DNA of 64,000 nt from Adiantum capillus-veneris (Eukaryota > Streptophyta > Polypodiopsida > Polypodiales > Pteridaceae). The stretch spans positions 85,961,884-86,025,883 of the forward strand of contig CM043944.1 of the NCBI GenBank assembly GCA_014529385.2, read 5' to 3'. Made by a program: the position numbers and the translations under genes. The notes under the pieces were generated by a model. It saw only the letters and a program-made list of their open reading frames with translations. It was not told the origin of the DNA and did no database searches. Position 1 is the stretch's first letter; each line of letters opens with the position of its first letter. Shown here piece after piece: positions 10,375 through 21,190 of the stretch.

Positions 10375-10857
10375 AAAGTGCTTGAGGAGCTTCCTGACCG
10401 GAATGTCCTATCTTGGAGTTCACTGATTGCGGGATTTGCGCAATAGGAGCACGTCCAAAAATCTCTAGGCTGTTTTTTGCAGATGCAAATTTAGGGCCTC
10501 TCCCTTGATGTAATCACTTACACACCTCTCTTATGATGAAATCGCTTACACACCTCTCTCCTGATGCAATCGCTTACACTCCTCTCCTAATCCAATCACA
10601 TGTGCGTGCATCTTGAAGGCACGTGGCTCTACGCAAATGCTGATATGGGCATTAAATTCACGTTGATACTCTTAGTCAGGGGCTATCAAACAAAGATGTC
10701 GTGAGGGAGCTTATAGTTTGGAGTGGCGTTTCTTAGAATGCACTGATTGCAGGTTACTTGAAAATAACGCTTTCTTGGGGAACATGTTGGTCAGTATGTG
10801 CGGTGCACCTGTCATGGTGCAGCAAGCCTTGTGCGGGATGTTTTCTGATTACAGGAT

Positions 10858-11100
10858 ATGCTGAGAAGAAGGATTGATACCAAGGTAGTAAAATTCAGGC
10901 TGATAGTGAAGGAAGTAGGATTCATGCTGATATTTGCGATAGTGGGTTACTTGAAACGAACACATTCTTGGGGAACATGTTCGTCAGTATGTATGTCAAG
11001 TGCGGTGCACCTATCATGGTGCAACAAGTCTTTGACAAGATTCCTGTGCGAGATGTTGTCTCTGATTGCAGGATATGCCCAACAGAGGTAGATCCAGGAA
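10858..11100 (+). pseudogene. PPR opening module, second copy
   Basis: From about 10906 the frame reads GSRIHADICDSGLLETNTFL, then SMYVKCGAPIMVQQVFDKIP and VRDVVS before shifting. A partial copy of the same start lies just upstream at 10874. It is a close relative of the module at 9369. Confidence 0.7.
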
Positions 11101-11101
11101 A

Positions 11102-11325
11102 CAAGTATTTCTTTTGTGAGATCACTTAAAGATTGTGCTGAGAAGAAGGATTTGTACCAAGGCAGTAAAATTCATGCTAATATTTGCGATAGTGGATTAC
11201 TTGAAATGAACACATAATTGGGGAACATGTTGGTCATTGCACCTATCATGGTGCAAGAAGTCTTTGACGCGACTTCTATGTGGGATGTATCTTTGATTGC
11301 AGGATATGCCCAATAGGGGTAGGAC
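11102..11325 (+). pseudogene. PPR opening module, third copy
   Basis: Encodes SISFVRSLKDCAEKKDLYQG and IHANICDSGLLEMNT, then a stop, then a shortened unit lacking the SMYVKCGA segment (an internal deletion) and a final SLIAGYAQ followed by TAG. Confidence 0.65.
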
Positions 11326-11331
11326 TAGGAA

Positions 11332-11780
11332 ACAAGTATTTCTTTTATGATCTCACTTAAAGACTATGCTGAGAAAAAGGATTTGTACCAAGGCAATGAT
11401 ATTCATGTAGATATTTGCGATATTGGGTTACTTGACATGAACACATACTTGGGGAACATATTGGTCAGTATGTGTGTCAAGTGCAGTGCAGTTGTCATGG
11501 CACAACAAATCTTTGACGAGATTTTTGGAGGAGATTCTTGTGCAAGATGTTGTGTCTGATTGCAGGATATGCTCAAAAGGGGTATCGCGAGGAAACTCTT
11601 TGAGGAGATGCGAAGGGAGGACCTATCTCCAAACACAATCACGTGCATTTTGAAGGCATGTGGATTTACGCAAGATGCTAAATATGGTGCACTTCAAAGA
11701 CCACCAGAACTTCTAAAAAAGATTCCTGTCCAAAGTGTGGACTCTTGGAACGCATTGATTGCAGGATTTTCCCCATAAGG
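11332..11780 (+). pseudogene. PPR opening module, fourth copy, plus following unit
   Basis: Encodes ISLKDYAEKKDLYQGNDIHV, SMCVKCSAVVMAQQIFDEI, then after a shift RKLFEEMRREDLSPNTITC, ILKACGFTQDAKYGALQ and VQSVDSWNALIAGFSP before a TAA. It starts about 232 bp after the equivalent point of the third copy. Confidence 0.7.
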
Positions 11781-12000
11781 GCAGGGCTAGAAAGCTCTAG
11801 TCTATCTTCACAGATGCAAAGCGATGGCCTCTCTCTTGATTGCAGGATTTGCTCCAAAAGGGCAGCACCAAAAAACACTTGGATATTTTTAGCAGATGCC
11901 AAGCAAGGGCTCTTGGAGAAAGATCTTGTGCTTCGCCGTGTCTTGATCAATATGTATGCCAAATGGGGTGCCCCAAAGTCTACAACTTTGTGTATGTATG

Positions 12001-12950
12001 TGTGTGAGCCTACAACAGACAGTAAGGAAGATTCAACATACCCGGAAACCAAGAACATCAGAAGTAGTGTAGGTACCGGTAGGCATGATAGCAAAAGTGA
12101 ATGCGACAGTTGATATCTTTGCAGAAGTCACATACTGGATGACGATGGCAGAACTTTATACTGGAGGCAAGGTGACGGAACAATGTAAGGAAGATCTAGG
12201 AGCCGAGCCATCCAGAATTGTGCGTTGATCCACACGACCAATACCAAAGGTAAACTTATATTTTGACTTTTTTTCCTCTATGTGATCTCAAAAATAAGAT
12301 TACATCATGTACTCATTAAAGCAATTAATTTACATCATTTCCATTCTAAAGGTTGTAGATGAAGGTGACAAGGGCTGAAGAATTTTTGGGAATGCCCAAC
12401 AAAGAGACACATAGACGATACACCACGGCATGGCAATGTGGAATGATACATGTCTTCATAAAACATCGGTAATGAGTTCTTCCTTGTACAGTTGTATTAT
12501 TTTTGCAATAAGAACGTCCTTCTAACACTGAAGGAGAAGAATAAGTCCCCCTTCTACACTGGAGGGGATAAAAGTGGCGGGGGAAGGGCACTTTCCCTAT
12601 GGTATTATTATAAATGTGGAGAATGGTGCCAACTCCACACCATACATACGTATGGTTTTTTCTTTTTTTGTTTATGGGCACAATCATCACAAATGCACGA
12701 AATGCATCTCTCTCCATCTTTATTGTACTATGTATATTTTCACCTTCATACATCTTTAATGCAAAATCTCGTTTATGATACGAGGTCATAGAGTTTTTGG
12801 TGAAAGCTTCGAGGAGAGATGCTACAAAGCCTTTAGAATAAGAGACATGATGAGGTGAAAGGTACAACACTGATCTTCTTGTTTGAGCAAATCGATCAAG
12901 GCATACTAGTTGATTCACACGCATTGGTACTGCATATTGTGTATCCTTTC
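12001..12950. other. Spacer after the PPR cluster; no gene recognised
   Basis: A 192-codon minus-strand open frame (12346-12924) exists but shows no recognisable motif, membrane segment or low-complexity bias. I do not call it a gene. GAAGGAG and TCCCCCTTCTACACTGGAGGGG near 12530-12570 form short self-complementary stretches of unknown meaning. Confidence 0.4.
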
Positions 12951-14894
12951 TGTTATGTGGCTGCCTATTGTGTATCCTTTTTTCATTAAAAAAGAGCCAA
13001 TCTTAGCTCATCTCCACTTCGCACCACCTATTGTGCCCTTTTCCTCTTCAATCTTGCACAACCTTTGTCAGGATTCCGTGCCTCAATAAGCTTTTCTCAA
13101 AATTGTGGTCACATACTCTTGCCTCAAAAAGTTTTTCTTAAAAAATTGTGAGCGGGCATGTTTAAATGACCCTCGTCCCCAAATTTTCTTTTCAGGTTTC
13201 CCATCATTGATCATCGATCCCCCCCTTACACGCAAGCTTGCACATACGAATTTTACAATCCCTTGATCCTTGTAATTATCCCGTTGTGAAACTTTTATTT
13301 GTATGGCTGACATAGGGTAAATACTAGTGGTCCAAGCCAACCTATCGATCGATCTCTCCACTACACCATATCACAACTTACAAGTGTCATTACTATTGGC
13401 ACGAACGACATTGTCGGGAACTAAGCAATTAGGGGGAAAGTACCGGGCTTAAGGTTGTGAGAAAGTGATTGGGACGAATCAAAACACAAGAGAGGTTAGA
13501 CAGAATGCAAATTGAAACCCATAAATAAATTGCTAATCGAGATTACAAACTAGCCACAAGAAATTGCCACAAACGAGACCCTATGTATGTTCCATTCAAG
13601 CAGCAAACACCAAGGTTAACTCTCCCTCTATGCAGCTCGCAATAGGCAGCATACACTAGAGAAGAGGAACAAGGTGATGGAAATCATCGATCCTTGATCT
13701 TCTTCATCTTCTTCTTGGTCAAGAGAGAAAAAAAACCAAGAAGCTTCTTCTTCTGTTTCCCTTCTCTTACTCGATGTGTGCCCCTTTGCCCTTGCTTGAC
13801 ACATGCTCTTTTAAAGCACACCACAAAAAGAACTTCCTCTTCCCGTTGCTTGAAGCTTGCTTGCCAAAAACTTATGCACGAAAACGTGCCCTTTCTGGTT
13901 GCTTCCTTTGCAAATCTTGCTTTTAGCAAAAAGAACTTTCGAAAACTACCTGAAAACCCCTTTTTTTCCATTTTGCATGCCCTGCCATCACTTTTCAAAA
14001 ATAGCCAAAAAGTAGGGTTTCTTTATTTTTTTTATGCCTCTCGACTCCTAGTTCTCACCAAGGGTTACCACTTAAATACTTTGTGTGTATTGCCTCTAAC
14101 ATCAAGGGGAGGTGAAGGTCCCATGAGCCACATGTAAACACATCACCAATGGACTGCAATGTGTAGTGATAGCTAGCGATAGCCATGGTAGCAAGGCAAC
14201 AACACCGGTTGGCTCACAACATCGCTTGCAATGGGTCATCATGGCCATGGGGAGAGCAACACTCTATCGCTCCCATTCAGACACTATGTAATATGTCATC
14301 CCTCTATATATATAGCCCGCAAACTCTTTTGCAACTATCGCATGCTCGTGCTTTCCAAAATTGCACCAAATGCAACCAAAAATTGACTCATTTTTCCTCC
14401 TTAAAGCCAAAACTAATCCCTAAAAAGTCGGACTTGATCTAGAGCTTGTCATACATCACCGAGGCACCAGTCTTAACCCAAAAATTGAAAAATATCCCTA
14501 ATGCATTGATTGTTCCTCATCCAATGAAACCCCACAATGTAGTTCAACCATGACTATAATGAGCGTAAATTGACCGATTGAAGCCCAATTTGAACGTTGT
14601 AAACCACATCTCAGAGCTCATATAAGAGGCTATCAATCAAAACCATGGCAAGCTGAAATCAACCACTAATGCACACATTCCAAAGCCAATCCTGAAACTA
14701 CATATCCGACCCTCAAAAAACCTTTAAGTTCTTGTAACTTCCCTATGCATAACCCAATTGTAGGCAAGGCCGGAGAGGAAAAAGAAGAGGGGCGCTTGTG
14801 TAGGATTGGACTGCATATTCAAGTGTGCAAATTTTTCGCTTTTCTAATGTTATGGGCTAAGATTATATACGTGTGGGCTAAGTTTTAAAGGTTA
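12951..14894. other. Non-coding duplicated block, copy A
   Basis: Matches 41074-43027 from the phrase TTATGTGGCTGCCTATTGTG onwards. It includes GATCATCGATCCCCCCC followed by TTACACGCAAGCTTGCA (about 13200), a motif that recurs elsewhere in the window. A 147-codon plus frame (13694-14137) and a 104-codon minus frame overlap. Both survive in copy B but are Lys/Phe-rich and lack motifs, so I take them as chance frames preserved by recent duplication. Confidence 0.5.
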
Positions 14895-15347
14895 AAGTAT
14901 ATGAAGGTGTTTCTAGGGAAGGTGCTATGGGGGGTTTTGCCGACGGGCGTCAAGATTCAAGCACAGGGCATTGGATTCGATAGGTGCTCAGGGTGCCAAG
15001 GGACTCGCAAAGATCTCACACCTGTTCTCGTATGTCAGGGTATTAGAGGCATGGTGGGGAAGGTGTGCAAATGGATACCACAAACGTGGAAGGTAGGATT
15101 CTTCAAGAATGATTTGTGTCTAGGGGGGAAACGATTTCAAAGTCTTGCCCTTCTTGTTTGTACTCAAACTATAAGATTTTGCTTCTTCCATAATATTTGG
15201 AAGGCAAGGAATTGCCGCGTCTTTGATAACGACCTTTCTGTGGCTAGTTTCTCAGTGATTATACAAGAAAGTGAGGAGCTTATATATGTGATAGGTAAAC
15301 GTCACAACTCGGATGACTGGCTCAGGGCACCCGAGCCATTCGGATGA
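14895..15347 (+). pseudogene. LINE 3' fragment: reverse-transcriptase zinc-binding (zf-RVT) domain
   Basis: The frame at 14901 encodes KVLWGVLPTGVKIQAQGIGF, then DRCSGCQG and later FFHNIWKARNCRVFDND. A W/L..LPTG..I..GI segment, a C-x2-C pair, and a final IWKARN motif is the C-terminal part of plant LINE ORF2 proteins. The second Cys pair is blurred (VLVCQGIRGM against LVCPAIRDM in copy B). No endonuclease or RT lies next to it, so only a 5'-truncated 3' piece is present. Copy B is at 43028-43516. Confidence 0.6.
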
Positions 15348-15738
15348 GTTCTCGATAATAGCTTGTCAACTTGAATCTGATGTAATTTCAGAACCTCAAG
15401 GCTCAACAGGAGCTTGAGGTTGAAAGGTGTAATTTTCTCTATGACATTCTAATACAATCACTCACAATTGTGAGTTTTGGGAAAAACAAAAGGTTAAAGG
15501 TGCACAGAAAGCAAAATGTGGGTTTCCTAAATGGAACCCAGTTTCATCACAAGGTAACCCAAAACATTAAGAGGTGGTGTAATATAAGACTTAGGGTGGT
15601 TTCGCACATGCTGGGGTTAACCTCTACCAAGCATCAAAAAAATATTCATTTCCTATTATAAGGAGTTAAGCATGAATGCTTAGGTAATCTTTTGAAGGTG
15701 GAGGTCAAGAAGGGGCTTTTCCAGCTTTGCCAAAATCA
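15348..15738. other. Spacer; no gene seen
   Basis: Partly missing from copy B, which jumps from the equivalent of about 15330 to that of about 15590. The phrase CACATGCTGGGGTTAACCTCT occurs once here and twice in copy B (near 43487 and 43529). No coding signal. Confidence 0.45.
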
Positions 15739-15791
15739 GTAGAGTTGGAGTTTGAGGAAATTTTTTTGCTCATACCACAAGGATTATTTGT

Positions 15792-16036
<245 letters not shown>

Positions 16037-16044
16037 CAGTAGAG

Positions 16045-16245
16045 TTGGAGTTTGAGGAAATTTTTTTGCTCATGTCACAAGGATTATTTGTAGAAGCTAG
16101 AGAAGTATGCCAAAGAGCGTTAAGATGTGATGAGAGAGAGAAGAAAATATTTATGAGGTTAGGTGAGGGAGATGGAGGGTACGAAGAGGAGTTGGTGAGA
16201 GAGAAAGGAGAGGAGGGGGAAACTTTAAAAAAAAAGAGTTGGTAG
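16045..16245 (+). other. Small open frame of unknown status
   Basis: A 66-codon frame beginning MEFEEIFLLMSQGLFVEARE, ending in a Glu/Gly/Lys-rich tail over a purine-rich stretch. It also occurs at 43944-44129, with changes. There is no family match. The N-terminal 18 codons are also encoded in the direct repeat upstream at 15739. Probably a chance frame. Confidence 0.2.
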
Positions 16246-16353
16246 CTTCTTTCTAAATTAGAGAAGGAGTGTAGAAGGGAGAAGAGGGGAGGAGGAGGAG
16301 GGGAAGGGGACGGAATGTATTTAAGCCCTAGGCCCAGCAGTTTGAGAGATTGT

Positions 16354-16580
16354 TGTGACCATATACATGTGGTAGTGATGTGTGTGAACACACTAGGATC
16401 GCCGGGGCATTTTTTCCCTCTTTAGGAGGTTTTTTCCCCCGAGCATTGTATATACGCCCATCACTCTAGGGCTATCTATCTTTCCATTGCACACTAAGTA
16501 ACACACTCTCTTTTGTATGCCTTGAGCTTCCTTCGTCTTCTCCAAGCCGTGTGCGTTTCTCTACAACCCTAATTCCAACA
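16354..16580 (+). mobile_element. Copia A 5' LTR
   Basis: 227 bp beginning TGTGACCATATACATGTGG and ending CCTAATTCCAACA directly before the primer-binding site. It is highly similar to the Copia B LTRs at 44250-44458 and 56617-56843. It is preceded by the same GAGATTGT flank as Copia B, so the two insertions share one ancestral site. A TATA-like TGTATATACG lies in the middle. Confidence 0.85.
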
Positions 16581-16582
16581 AT

Positions 16583-16594
16583 TGGTATCACAGC
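16583..16594 (+). other. Copia A primer-binding site (one mismatch)
   Basis: TGGTATCACAGC differs by one base from the standard TGGTATCAGAGC complement of initiator Met tRNA. Confidence 0.7.
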
Positions 16595-16943
16595 AGGTTG
16601 CGTCCTCCTGGGCTTAGTCGTCAGCTGCTCCAACACATGACTGCTCACTTTCTCCAATTTCAATGAGCTTTGGCAAGCGTTCGTAGGTCGACAAAAATTT
16701 AGGGGGTGCTCGTAGAAGGCTAGTCTGCTCAGATTTTTGATTCGGGATCATTTCGGCCTCCGTTTCCACTACAGGCAGTACTGCGTAGGCTATTTCGTCA
16801 TTTTGTGCAAAATTTTTGTCAGTGCCGTTTTTTTCATAACAGGTGCCTCATAGTCTTCTACAGTTTGTGCTATTTAGCACGTGTTGTTCCCGCTCGGTTT
16901 CTCCTATTTTCGAGCAGTTTTCACATCAGGTGTAGCATTTACC

Positions 16944-17613
16944 ATGGCTGACAACAACAAAAATGTCTTCAAGATATTTGCTGCTGAGGACAGGTTGGAT
17001 GGGGAAAATTACCCTATGTGGGCTTATATGATGCAACACGTTCTTGTGTTAAAGGGCGTCTAGAATATTGTGCAGGGCATTGATGTACGTCCTGGGTCTG
17101 AGGATGTAGGCGATGTTGAGGATGTTGCAGGTCTTGCTGCAAGGATTGCTGCTATTAGAGTTTTTTTACCAACAAGCTCGTTGGGATGTAAAGGATGCAC
17201 AGGCTCATGCATTAATTGCGTTGTTTGTGAAGCGCACCATTGTTCCTCACATCCGTTCAGCAAAATATGCAAAACAGGCTTGGGATATATTGGCTGGCCT
17301 TTATGCAAGTCGCAATGAAGCTAAAATTGCTTTGTTGCATAAAGAGCTGGAGTCGAAGATTATGCATGAGGAAGATGATATGGACACTTTCCTTGCTAGT
17401 GTCAAGGATATCAATGAGCAACTTATTTTTGTAGGTGAAGTTATTTCAAACAGTTCCCTTGTGCAGACTGTTCTTAATTCCTTACCAGATTCTTACCAGA
17501 CTTTTGCTAGTACTTGGAGACTTATGACCCAAGGAAATCCAGAAGTTGTCAAGTTTGATGCATTATGCACATTGTTGTTGCAAGAGTCACTTTCTAGAAA
17601 AAAACAGGACTAG
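16944..17613 (+). pseudogene. Copia A gag (broken)
   Basis: Starts with ATG of MADNNKNVFKIFAAEDRLDG and carries ENYPMWAYMMQHVL, the L-x-G-x-N-Y-x-x-W motif of Copia gag. A TAG replaces the Trp codon at about 17060 (copy B has TGG). A frame change follows, near 17165. The rest (LHKELESKIMHEEDDMDTFL, NSLPDSYQTFASTWRLMT) is the UBN2-type gag body, open from 17113 to 17613. Gag would form the particle shell. It cannot be made here as one chain. Confidence 0.85.
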
Positions 17614-18844
17614 ACAGCGTACAGTTGAACAGACTTTTATTGCTTCTCAAAGAAAGGGTGGTAACAGCAATGCAGCCACTTCTTATGGTTCTGCTGCAAG
17701 TGGCAAAACTTATGTTCCTAATGCTTCTGCTGGCAGCACTTCGTCTGGAAATTCTGGTGATAAGGGCAAAAAGAAGATGCGTTGCCATAATTGTAAACCT
17801 AATGATCACTTGATCAAGTCGTGTCCTAAGTTGAAGGCCAAAGAGGCTAAGAAGAAAGAGGGTGGTTCCACTGCAAATGTTGGTTCCACTACAAATGCAG
17901 CCATTGTTGAGTCTTCTGTGAAAGGAGACTGTGTTGCTGATGTTGATGCAGAATGGGCTTTTAGCGCAGAGTCACTTACAATCCTGTTGTCCATGATGCA
18001 TGCTTGTCAGTTTGTTGCAGATTCACATGTGTGGTATTTTGATAGTGGTGCTACAAAGTACATTACCTCACATCGTGAATTGTTTACCTCTCTCGAGTCT
18101 GTCCCTTATGGGAATTCAATCACTTGTGCCAACAATGCCTCTTATCCGGTTCGGGGAGTTGGGAAGATTGTGCTTACTACTGCAAATGGCAGTTCCTTCA
18201 CACTTGTAGATGCACTTTATGTACCTAAGATCAAGAAGAATCTCTTGTCTATATCTGCACTTGATAGACTTGGACTTGTAGTCAAATTTGTGGATGACAG
18301 ATGTACAGTTCATGATCTCAGTTTTGGTGATGAAATTGTTGCATATGGCCTTTTGTGCCGTGGGTTGTATAAGCTCACTTTGTATGACAAGTGTGGACAA
18401 AATTTTGCAAATGTTGTTGCAGATTCAAGGGCTAATTCAGATGCAAAGCTTTTGCATGCACGTTTTGGTCATTTGAATTTTGCCAGTTTGTTGCGTTTGC
18501 AGAAATCTGATATGGTTTCTTCTTTGCCGCCTCTTGAAGCACCTGTCAAACATGTTTGTGAAGGCTGTATTTTAGGTAAGATGCAGCGTTCTAAGTTTCC
18601 AAAGGATGGTTCAGTTCGGGCCACATGCAGGTTGCAGCTTGTGCATAGTGATGTTTGTGGGCCCATAGAGACTCCGTCCTTGGGCAATCACCTGTACTTC
18701 GTGACTTTCATTGATTATTACTCCGGGCATGCATGGGTATTTCCGCTTAAAGCGAAGTCCGAAGTTTTTATGTGCTTCAAACAATTTCTGGCTATGGCTG
18801 AAAATTTCTCGAAATGTACAATGAGCACCCTCCGTTCCGATTGA
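17546..18844 (+). pseudogene. Copia A gag C-terminus, protease and integrase N-half
   Basis: A 432-codon frame. In order: a zinc knuckle CHNCKPNDHLIKSC with intact CCHC spacing (about residue 79); aspartic protease WYFDSGATKYITS (about 160); GAG-pre-integrase LLHARFGHLNFASL with CEGCILGK (about 305-345); and integrase start LVHSDVCGPIETPSLG with FVTFIDYYSGHAWVF. It ends at a TGA in RSD*GGEY, where copy B has CGA, so the integrase core is cut just after its second Asp. It overlaps the gag frame by 68 bp through a one-base shift. Confidence 0.9.
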
Positions 18845-19472
18845 GGGGGGGAGTATATGTTTCATGAATTAAATGCATTTCTAGCTAGTCGTGGGATAAA
18901 ACACCAATGTAGAGTGCCTTATACACCTCAGCAAAATGGTGTTGCTGAGAGGAAAAACAGGTCACTTATGGAAATGGCACGATGTATGGTCAAAAGTCAA
19001 GCTTTGCCGCATTCTTTTTGGCTTGAGGCCATCATGTGTGCCACTTATGTACGAAATAGGTGTTCTACGAAAGCTTTGCAAGTCTATTTCTCCATATGAA
19101 GCATGGCATGATAGAAAGCCTTCTATTGAGCACATGCGTGTTTTTGGTTGTTTGGCATATGCTTTGGTGCCACAAACATAGAGTAGAAAATTAGATGATA
19201 AGTTTGTCAAATGTATTTTTGTTGGTTATAGTGCTGAAAGCAAAGGTTACATGTTATATCATCCACAAACAAAGCGTATTTTGGTTTCACGGGATATAGT
19301 GCTTGTGGAAGATTTTGTTCAACCCTTGCTGTCATGTACTAGAGACAATAATGTAAGCTCACAGGACATTTATGACACTTTGTTGCCTCCTTTTAGTGGT
19401 GGAAATACGAATGTAAGTTTCAATGAGGCAAACGTACAGCCTATAGGGGTTTCTGAAAATGTTACAGATTAG
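18845..19472 (+). pseudogene. Copia A integrase C-half
   Basis: Continues from the stop with GGEYMFHELNAFLASRGIKH and YTPQQNGVAERKNRSLME (catalytic Glu). It breaks at 19099 where the frame slips before PYEAWHDRKPSIEHMRVFG. The slip at KALQVYFSI* also exists in copy B (54429). A TAG interrupts VPQT*SRKLD. IFVGYSAESKGYMLYHPQTK and VLVEDF complete the integrase C-terminus. The TAG at about 19469 is shared with copy B. Confidence 0.85.
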
Positions 19473-19883
19473 CCTATTACTGATGCAGATGTACATGATG
19501 TACTTGATGAGGAAAGGGCTGAAAATGAGCAGGCTAGAGGTATGCCAAAATCGTTGGAGCACACTTTGCATGACAGTAAACAGGATGCACCTTTGTCTAG
19601 TCGTACTCGTTCAGGCTCTCGCCATGCATCTTATGCATCAGATTGTTATGCTTTGCCTGTGTCTAGCTTACATGATATTGAGGAACCTCTATCTTTTGAT
19701 AAAGCAAAAAATTCAGAAAATTGGATGGCTTCCATGCAATCAGAATATGATGCACTTATAGAAAATGACATACGGACTTTATGTGATTTTCCTCCTGGCA
19801 AGAAGGCCATTGGTATGAAGTGGGTTTACAAATTGAAACGCAAGCCGGATGGTGAGATCGATCGCCATAAGGCTCAACTTGTT
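19473..19883 (+). pseudogene. Copia A reverse transcriptase, truncated after its start
   Basis: The frame at 19542 carries SFDKAKNSENWMASMQSEYD, TLCDFPPGKKAIGMKWVYKL and KRKPDGEIDRHKAQLV, the opening of a Copia RT. Homology to copy B stops at CTTGTT (19883), so the fingers/palm, the catalytic YVDD region, RNase H and the 3' LTR are missing. The next base belongs to Gypsy 1, marking a deletion or rearrangement breakpoint. Confidence 0.85.
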
Positions 19884-20694
19884 TTGGAATTGTAATGGAT
19901 CTATGCGTCTTGATGTGGGTGCTTTTGAGGAAAGTTTTAGTGGGAGAGACATCATCTTCTACTCTGAGACACATCAGGCCCCTCGACAGAAAACTCAGGA
20001 ACAAAAATGGATGACATATCCCTATGCTCAGTTAGAAAAACAGAGACTGGAAACGTGTCAAAAGATGATCCAAACTGCATAAATCTTACTAGAACCAACT
20101 TCAAGGAAATAGGTGGAGGAGGTAGAACTTTTAGTACGAATTTTGAGGAACCCTCCAACACACGGATCAGAAAGACTAACTGTTAGTCCAGAAATTGAAT
20201 TAAAACCTGAACATTCAATAGAAAAACTAGGGATAGTGTTAAACACAACAGACTCAACATTAGAATGGTTCCAACCTATCACACCTGAATTGTATAAAAG
20301 CAACGAGGGCTTAAATGATCTTTGGAGACAGATAAGGGAAGCCAATGAAGCTAATAAACTAAGACAAAGGGTTAACAAAACCAGCATGGGAGAAAATGAT
20401 TTCCTTCCTCCTATTGAAGAATTTGAAGCAGGACCTCAAGGAGATCTTGAGATGCACTCTTATTGGGGAGACAAGGGATCTGTGAAATTTTGGGATAGCC
20501 AACCTGTATCGCTGAAAATGTTACCCTCATATATGGGAGAGTATGGAGCAAAATCATATGTGAAATTTGTACCATCACAGCAAATCGCTACAAGGAAGGG
20601 TATGGACTCCCAAGGGTTGATAACACTCTTATCAACTCCGGTACCTTGTACCATTACTCTAGCAGAGCTTCTCAGATTGAGACCTAATATGTGA
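19884..20694 (+). pseudogene. Gypsy 1 pre-protease region (gag-pol linker)
   Basis: A broken frame from the breakpoint leads into an open 193-codon stretch (20113-20694). It is acidic and hydrophilic in its first half (RLTVSPEIELKPEHSIEKLG, LNDLWRQIREANEANKLRQR). Its second half has HSYWGDKGSVKFWDSQPVSL and ends VPCTITLAELLRLRPNM. The terminal phrase resembles KVPLNIAKLMDFMSSEV in Gypsy 2 just before its protease. No gag capsid or zinc knuckle is seen, so the 5' part of the element is missing. Confidence 0.6.
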
Positions 20695-20782
20695 AATACG
20701 GTAGGAAAATGTCTAAAATTTTTGGAGTAAGGGATCTGAATTCACGAATGCAGGAAGGAATCAAGGAATTAGAAAAACAAAC

Positions 20783-21190
20783 ATGCCACCAGTGCCTTTA
20801 AACAAGGTAAGAGAATACTTTGAAGGGGAAGATGGCAATACCACGCTCCCGGTTGAATTAGAAGGTGTTACCACCATGTCAATTCTTGACAGTGGAGCTG
20901 GTGTAGCCATCGCGACAAAGGATATATGGAAGAAATGGTGAAAACCAGCTTTGAAAACCACTAGAATGAAGCTGCAACGGTTACATGGAGAGGCCCATAG
21001 GGCTTTTGGAGAAAATAGTTAAGCCTTGTGGAATCGAGTACGAGCATACCTTTGCAATCGTGGATTTTGGCAAGAAAAATAACTATGACATAATACTTAG
21101 ATGATCTTTCATGCGACAATTAAAGATGGTCCAAGATTGGGGCTACAATCACATATACCTCAGACACATGGAGACTACTACAGAATAAAC
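20783..21190 (+). pseudogene. Gypsy 1 first aspartic protease (retropepsin)
   Basis: MPPVPLNKVREYFEGEDGNT leads to SILDSGAGVAIATKDIW, the D-S-G-A active-site loop. A TGA follows KKW at about 20939. After a frame change the sequence continues as RPIGLLEKIVKPCGIEYEHT and NNYDIILR*SFMRQLKMVQ, where the usual ILGRPFM flap-side motif is damaged by a stop. It is clearly related to the Gypsy 2 protease (YFEGDESNATIP, then GILDGGVGVSIVTK). Retropepsins cut the gag-pol polyprotein. This copy is dead. Confidence 0.8.

Larger units (their letters stand above)
7740..12000 (+). pseudogene. Cluster of broken PPR (PLS-type) repeat units
   Basis: Across about 4.3 kb the plus strand encodes, in changing frames, many pieces with the PPR consensus used by land-plant organellar RNA-binding proteins: VDMYAKCG, KVF/KVLKELP, SWNALIAGY, CILKACG, and DIVSQGLL. 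These 31-36 residue helical hairpins normally read single-stranded RNA in chloroplasts or mitochondria. Here stops and frame changes occur about every 50-150 codons, and no E or DYW tail or transit peptide is seen, so no functional protein is expected. Units look locally duplicated (173-bp repeat at 7963; about 232-bp repeat at 11150). The better-preserved pieces are listed separately. The cluster is absent from copy B. Confidence 0.85.

Noticed and set aside
12346-12924. 192-codon minus-strand open frame
   Set aside because: No recognisable motif, no second copy, and AT-rich surroundings where frames of this length can arise by chance.
13684-14137. Overlapping plus and minus frames, also open in copy B (41709-42263)
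   Set aside because: Conservation is explained by the recent duplication; the peptides are Lys/Phe-rich without domains and both strands are equally open.
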